NCBI GenBank assembly: GCA_016931875.1 | Contig: JAFGDX010000428.1 | Span: 1 to 7,444, forward strand | Source of the DNA: Prolixibacteraceae bacterium | Lineage (GTDB): Bacteria > Bacteroidota > Bacteroidia > Bacteroidales > Prolixibacteraceae | Direction: 5' to 3' | Length of the DNA: 7,444 nucleotides | In this document: piece by piece, positions 6,506 through 7,444 of the stretch | How the letters are laid out: each line of letters opens with the position of its first letter | Numbering within the stretch: position 1 is the first letter of the stretch | Notes under the pieces: model-generated | Seen by the model: the letters and a program-made list of their open reading frames with translations, nothing else | What the model was told of the DNA's origin: nothing | The model's database searches: none | Made by a program: the position numbers and the translations under genes

Positions 6506-6697
6506 AAGTTTTTGTTTTGTTTATGCAATAAACATTTTATGCCGCCAATTAGTTGAGTTTGGTTTTTTTGAATATAACGCTCTGCCGTATTCGTACAGTT
6601 TTAAATTGAATTTTAAAAGTCTTTAGCGTGATTTTAAAGGTCAGTTCGAATAATAATACCAATTTTCCCTTGCTTCCGGGGTCCCAACCGGTTCTAA
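6506..6697. other. Spacer between GH127 and acyl-CoA synthetase genes, with repeated TTTTAAA
   Basis: This 192-base AT-rich spacer holds three TTTTAAA words, at 6599-6605, 6611-6617 and 6632-6638. It should carry the leader of the acyl-CoA synthetase gene on the minus strand, but no exact TAnnTTTG element is seen. Each word can be read on either strand as a short near-palindrome. Chance is a realistic explanation in such AT-rich DNA. Confidence 0.2.
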
Positions 6698-7444
6698 TTA
6701 TTTTGAGTCTCTAGAAGTAGGAATCCAAACTGCCATTTGTCCTTTTCCGCGGTGCGACCAGGCGTAGTAGGGGATGGCTTTAAATTTCCGGGGCCAGGTT
6801 TCCACAGGGCTGTTATTGTCTGCCACTTTTATCCCTTTGGCATCGCCTGAAATTACATTCACGCCTCCCAGTAATCCCGGTTCATATTCAGCAGATAAAA
6901 CGGCATTTTCGGGTAAAACCAAATTTGAAATATCCGGATTTTCATAGTCGGCAAACTCGGCACAATATACCAGTGGGCCCAGCTGCAACGCCATTTTCCC
7001 GCGGTCGTCCTCAATGTTTTCGCTGGCCCTGATTTTTCGTATTTCAAAAGGAAAATTGATTTCAACCCAGTCGCCGGTTTTCCATGTTTTTGAAAGGACT
7101 GCATAACCGTTTTCAAATGTTGGTGTAACTTCTTTGTCATTTATTTTGAAAACCGGTCTATTATCAAGGGTATTTATAAACGAATACAAATTGCCCGGCA
7201 CCGGGTTTTCAGAAGCCCAGCCCGGAATCCGGATGTACAACTTTGATTTTACCGGTTTTTCAGGCTGAAGTTTTACGGTTATGTTTCCGTCCCACGGCAT
7301 AAGGCTGCTTTGGGTGAGTTCGATGGTTCCCTTTGGGGTTTCGAAAGTTGTTTTGCTCGGAACAAACAGGTTGATATAAATGCGGTCGGTTGTTTGCGCG
7401 TAAATGTAATTGGGCATTGAAGGAATAAAACGCGAAATATTTGA
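6698..7444 (-). CDS. GH127 family beta-L-arabinofuranosidase-like protein, C-terminal part (5' end outside window)
   Basis: The reading frame is open to the window edge, so the true start lies beyond 7444; the in-frame ATG at 7417 is an internal Met. The visible 248 residues start SNISRFIPSMPNYIYAQ. This matches the segment directly after the Cys-Cys motif of GH127 (formerly DUF1680) enzymes, where one Cys is the nucleophile in Bifidobacterium HypBA1. The C-terminal beta-rich domains follow, with family-typical segments: LYIRIPGWA (69-77), GYAVLSKTWKTGDWVEINFP (113-132), DRGKMALQLGPLVYCAEF (147-164) and, near the end, AIPYYAWSHRGKGQMAVWIP (about 223-242). Characterised members remove beta-L-arabinofuranose from plant glycans and glycoproteins; Bacteroidota often carry them in polysaccharide-utilisation clusters. 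The substrate here is not established, and the catalytic acid/base and zinc ligands lie outside the window. No clear terminator follows the stop codon. Confidence 0.93.
   Translation of the reverse strand, partial: SNISRFIPSMPNYIYAQTTDRIYINLFVPSKTTFETPKGTIELTQSSLMPWDGNITVKLQPEKPVKSKLYIRIPGWASENPVPGNLYSFINTLDNRPVFKINDKEVTPTFENGYAVLSKTWKTGDWVEINFPFEIRKIRASENIEDDRGKMALQLGPLVYCAEFADYENPDISNLVLPENAVLSAEYEPGLLGGVNVISGDAKGIKVADNNSPVETWPRKFKAIPYYAWSHRGKGQMAVWIPTSRDSK

Noticed and set aside
6691..6716. Possible hairpin around TTCTA/TAGAA at the end of the GH127 gene
   Set aside because: Only five A/T-rich pairs with a long loop, overlapping the last codons, and no T-tract; not a credible terminator.

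Overview
This looks like a chromosomal window from a Bacteroidota (Bacteroidetes) bacterium, probably a polysaccharide-degrading member of or near the Marinilabiliales. The phylum call rests on several points. The starts are A-rich and lack a convincing Shine-Dalgarno sequence, even for rpsB and tsf. One lipoprotein carries the C-QKDDD surface-export signature typical of Bacteroidota. There is a GH127-type glycosidase, and the hydrolase has a family architecture common in this phylum. The order-level guess is an impression from protein similarity and was not tested.

Layout. (1) 33-1742, plus strand: rpsB (ribosomal protein S2, with a strikingly acidic C-terminal tail) followed by tsf (elongation factor Ts), a conserved translation operon closed by a strong hairpin/T-tract terminator at 1762-1798. 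(2) 1909-3888, minus strand: a secreted alpha/beta hydrolase, then a small predicted surface lipoprotein of unknown function. They converge on tsf and appear to share its terminator, which is symmetric enough to work both ways. (3) 4081-4821, plus strand: a lone gene for an unrecognised protein whose N-terminal half resembles a PD-(D/E)XK-type core with the lysine replaced by threonine. (4) 4853-7444, minus strand: an AlkK/DmdB-like acyl-CoA synthetase and, upstream of it, the C-terminal part of a GH127 (beta-L-arabinofuranosidase-like) protein that runs off the window.

Only rpsB-tsf form an obvious functional unit: S2 is part of the small subunit and EF-Ts recycles EF-Tu. The remaining genes look like ordinary accessory metabolism (sugar release, acyl activation, ester or amide hydrolysis), with no sign that they make one pathway. 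I see no RNA genes, insertion sequences, CRISPR arrays or phage genes, and no gene-free stretch longer than about 200 bases. I did not find a convincing new multi-gene system. The items most worth a second look are the unknown 246-residue protein, the S2 acidic tail and the surface lipoprotein.
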